Assembly: GCA_018970845.1 (NCBI GenBank)
Contig: JAGWVO010000136.1
Span: 1 to 8,966, forward strand
Direction of reading: 5' to 3'
DNA: 8,966 bases
Source of the DNA: Planctomycetota bacterium
GTDB taxonomy: Bacteria > Planctomycetota > Planctomycetia > Gemmatales > Gemmataceae
Part shown: one piece after another, positions 7,193 to 8,966 of the stretch
Position numbering within the stretch: position 1 is the stretch's first letter
Layout of the letters: the number at the start of each line of letters is the position of its first letter
Position numbers and translations under genes: made by a program
Notes under the pieces: generated by a model
The model's input: only the letters and a program-made list of their open reading frames with translations
What the model was told of the DNA's origin: nothing
Database searches by the model: none

Positions 7193-8083
7193 ATGGGCAT
7201 CACGAAGGAAGAACTGCTCCAAATCCAATCCTTTTATCAGGTTACCAACGACGACCTGAACCGCATACGCGCCGCGGGCCAAAAGCTGATTCCACAGATT
7301 CCGCAGTTCGTCGCCGCCTTTTACGACTGGCTCCGCAACCTTCCCGAATACAAGGACCATTTCAGCGATCCGGCGCGTTTGTCCCGCGTCCAGAAATTCA
7401 CGGCGGACTACTGGCGCGAGTTCTATCAGGCGGAATTCAACGAGTCGTATGTCGCCAAGCGCCGCAAGGTTGGCGAGACGCATGTGCAGATCCGGCTTTC
7501 CTTGCCGGCCTACTTCTCGGCCATGAACACGGCGATGGTCCTGTGGTCGGAAATGATCGCCAAGTCGGTGGATGCCTCGTTGGTGAACGAGACCATCAGG
7601 TCGGTGAGCAAGTTGGTGATGCTCGACACGGCCCAGGTGGTCGAGACATTCGCCGAGGTGTCGAACAAGAAGATGGCCGACCAGCACCGCGCCATCATGG
7701 AAATGTCGACCCCCGTCACCACCATTTGGGAAGGGATTCTTCTCCTGCCCGTCGTCGGCATCATCGATTCCAACCGCGCCCAGGACATCATGAACGCGAT
7801 GCTGACCCGCATTGGGGAAACGCAGGCGCGCGTGTTCATCCTCGACATCTCGGGAGTGGGCATCGTCGACACGGCGGTGGCCAACCACCTCATCAAGATG
7901 ACCAAGGCCACCCGCCTGATGGGCTGCACCTGCTGCATCTCGGGCATATCGCCGGCGATCGCCCAGACGATGGTTGAGCTCGGGGTGGAAGTCGGCGACA
8001 TCCTGACCCATGCGAACCTGCGCGACGCGCTCCAGGCGGCTTTCACCCGGTTGGGCATCCATCTTCGGCAGGATGCCAAATGA
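7193..8083 (+). CDS. rsbR: RsbR-type stressosome protein with N-terminal heme globin sensor and C-terminal STAS domain
   Basis: Scaffold and sensor subunit of a stressosome, a cytoplasmic complex that holds the kinase RsbT until a signal is received. Residues about 5-155 form a globin-coupled-sensor fold. H97 in the GETHVQIRL segment matches the proximal heme ligand, and Y44 (VAAFYDWL) matches the B-helix tyrosine that contacts bound gas in such sensors, so heme binding is likely. After a connecting helix, residues about 175-290 are a STAS domain (LLLPVVGIIDSNRAQ, FILDISGVGIVDTAVANHL, ISGISPAIAQTMVELG). The two RsbT target sites of Bacillus RsbRA (T171, T205) align with S193 and T227, which keep the same 34-residue spacing. 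The ATG at 7193 fits the globin start; its Shine-Dalgarno is weak (AAGG, 12 nt away), and an in-frame TTG at 7130 is less likely. It overlaps rsbS by 4 nt. The ligand is inferred, not shown. Confidence 0.9.
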   Translation: MGITKEELLQIQSFYQVTNDDLNRIRAAGQKLIPQIPQFVAAFYDWLRNLPEYKDHFSDPARLSRVQKFTADYWREFYQAEFNESYVAKRRKVGETHVQIRLSLPAYFSAMNTAMVLWSEMIAKSVDASLVNETIRSVSKLVMLDTAQVVETFAEVSNKKMADQHRAIMEMSTPVTTIWEGILLLPVVGIIDSNRAQDIMNAMLTRIGETQARVFILDISGVGIVDTAVANHLIKMTKATRLMGCTCCISGISPAIAQTMVELGVEVGDILTHANLRDALQAAFTRLGIHLRQDAK

Positions 8084-8472
8084 CAACCCCCATGGGCATG
8101 GCCGCCGCCGATTCGGGCCGCGACCTGGTGACGAATAGGCTGGGGGATTGCCTGGTGGTGGTTCTTCCCGAAGACTTGGGGCAGGCGACAGTCGAACTGG
8201 TGCGTTCGGGATTTTCAAGGGCGGGATCGGGGATATCCGGGGTGATCCTGGACTGCTCCGGGCTGGAGGTGATCGACATCGACGATTACCAGTGCCTCAA
8301 GCGGCTGGCGCGCATGCTTTCGCTACTCGGGGCGCGAACGGTGCTGATGGGGTTGAGGCCGGGAGTGGTGGCCGCGCTCATAGGCCTGGGATGCGACGCA
8401 TCGGAACTCGAGGGAGCGCTCGGCCTTGAAAACGCGCTGGCTCTTGTCCGGGCCGAAGCGGGAAGGGGTTGA
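8080..8472 (+). CDS. rsbS: RsbS-type single-domain STAS protein of the stressosome
   Basis: 130-residue STAS protein expected to co-assemble with RsbR in the stressosome core and to bind RsbT. It aligns without gaps to Bacillus subtilis RsbS from GVILDCSGLEVID (54-66) through LGARTVLMGLRPGVVAALIGLGC (83-105) to the helix ALGLENALALV. The key difference is at residue 67: the phospho-acceptor Ser59 of Bacillus RsbS falls on Ile in this protein, within an acidic IDIDDY segment. Hence the usual RsbT-phosphorylation switch on RsbS may be missing or moved. The N-terminus has about 15 extra residues. The start overlaps the rsbR stop (ATGA), with AGGA about 7 nt upstream, so translational coupling is likely. 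Family membership is supported by gene order R-S-T as well as sequence. Confidence 0.88.
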   Translation: MTTPMGMAAADSGRDLVTNRLGDCLVVVLPEDLGQATVELVRSGFSRAGSGISGVILDCSGLEVIDIDDYQCLKRLARMLSLLGARTVLMGLRPGVVAALIGLGCDASELEGALGLENALALVRAEAGRG

Positions 8473-8492
8473 TCGCGTTGGGGGGCCGAGCC

Positions 8493-8912
8493 ATGGAAAC
8501 CCGCGAGCCGGCCGAATCAGAAATCCGCCACCATGTCCGCGTCGAGAGCGATGTGACCGTCGCCGTGCTGGCCATCGGCAGGCTCGCGGCCTCCCTCGGG
8601 TTTGACACGAGCCGGAAGACGATGCTCATGACGGTGGCCTCGGAACTGGGAACGAACATCTGCAAGTACGCGGGCAGCGGTTGGCTGATCGCGACAGTGG
8701 TGAGCCGGGGCGCCGTGAGGGGCATAGAGATTGTCGCCGAGGATAACGGGCCGGGCATCGCCGATATATCGAGCGCCCTGCGCGACCATTTCAGTTCCTC
8801 CGGAACCCTTGGCCTCGGGCTTCCCGGCGTGAGGCGAATGGTGGACAGCTTCGACATCAGGTCGGCGGTCGGGCAAGGCACGACGGTGCGGGTGGTCAAG
8901 TGGTCCAGGTGA
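8493..8912 (+). CDS. rsbT: RsbT-type serine/threonine kinase (HATPase family) of the stressosome
   Basis: Switch kinase that phosphorylates STAS domains of RsbR/RsbS and, once released, activates a downstream partner (RsbU in Bacillus). 139 residues, close to the 133 of Bacillus RsbT. GHKL ATPase boxes are all present: N box SELGTN with E51 and N55, G1 box EDNGPGI (83-89), G2 box GTLGLGLPG (104-112) and the final GT at 129-130. The closing stretch GQGTTVRVVKWSR resembles the Bacillus end GEGTEIQAIKWLR. I prefer the ATG at 8493, 20 nt after the rsbS stop and 7 nt after a G-run at 8480-8485. A TTG at 8469 overlapping the rsbS stop would add eight residues and remains possible. RsbW-like anti-sigma kinases share the fold, but the end sequence and R-S-T order favour RsbT. 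Confidence 0.92.
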   Translation: METREPAESEIRHHVRVESDVTVAVLAIGRLAASLGFDTSRKTMLMTVASELGTNICKYAGSGWLIATVVSRGAVRGIEIVAEDNGPGIADISSALRDHFSSSGTLGLGLPGVRRMVDSFDIRSAVGQGTTVRVVKWSR

Positions 8913-8966
8913 GCGGTCAGGGAGTTTCGCCGGGTCCGGTGTTCGGCCTCTGCAGCCGGCCATGCC
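8909..8966 (+). CDS. Start of a fourth operon gene, cut by window (possibly an RsbX/SpoIIE-type phosphatase)
   Basis: A frame opening with GTG at 8909 overlaps the rsbT stop by 4 nt (GTGA) and stays open to the window edge, giving 19 codons: MSGQGVSPGPVFGLCSRPC. The overlap matches the tight packing of the preceding genes. The segment FGLCSRP resembles the beginning of PP2C-type phosphatases that often follow rsbT (a 'GVAxRPxPGE' stretch by memory), which would fit a role in resetting the stressosome. Too little is visible to be sure of either the gene or its function, and the Shine-Dalgarno is weak. Confidence 0.4.
   Translation, partial: MSGQGVSPGPVFGLCSRPC

Noticed and set aside
7154..8218. 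354-codon minus-strand ORF over the globin-STAS gene
   Set aside because: Antisense to well-supported coding sequence; His/Arg/Gly-rich shadow translation with no domain.

Overview
The window is high-GC bacterial chromosome carrying ordinary conserved genes followed by a signalling operon. A planctomycete (phylum Planctomycetota) is the best guess. The sigma factor has a long insert between regions 1.2 and 2.1 containing 'GELPFDRTVKVSLTE', and the biotin ligase has the 'GRGQxxRxW' style of active-site loop. The large exported protein combines acidic DxNxD repeats with a thioredoxin fold in a way I recall from planctomycete genomes. This placement rests on remembered resemblance, not on a search.

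Left part (1-3376, minus strand): a macromolecular-synthesis unit, dnaG (DNA primase) followed 46 nt later by rpoD (principal sigma-70 factor, cut by the window edge inside region 2.3). A near-consensus sigma-70 promoter (TTGACA, 17 nt, TAGCAT) lies about 265-290 nt upstream of dnaG. It gives a leader of roughly 255 nt that opens with a perfect 8+8 bp palindrome. No rpsU is present ahead of dnaG.

Middle (3377-7082, plus strand, divergent from dnaG): a 623-residue exported protein with acidic calcium-site-like repeats and a C-terminal thioredoxin fold that has lost both catalytic cysteines; then nadC (NAD synthesis) and birA (biotin-protein ligase), which overlap by 4 nt. A strong hairpin with an alternative fold sits just ahead of nadC.

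Right part (7083-8966, plus strand): a sigma-70-like promoter immediately after birA drives a tightly packed stressosome operon. It encodes an RsbR-type protein with an N-terminal heme-globin sensor and C-terminal STAS domain, an RsbS-type single STAS protein, an RsbT-type HATPase kinase, and the first codons of a fourth gene that overlaps rsbT. By analogy with Bacillus and Vibrio stressosomes, the globin domain would sense a gas (O2, NO or CO) or redox state, RsbR and RsbS would form the scaffold, and RsbT would be released to activate an output encoded further right. The RsbS protein is unusual because the position of the Bacillus phospho-acceptor serine is isoleucine.

The system most worth attention is this globin stressosome with a non-canonical RsbS. 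I found no mobile elements, CRISPR arrays, tRNA or rRNA genes.
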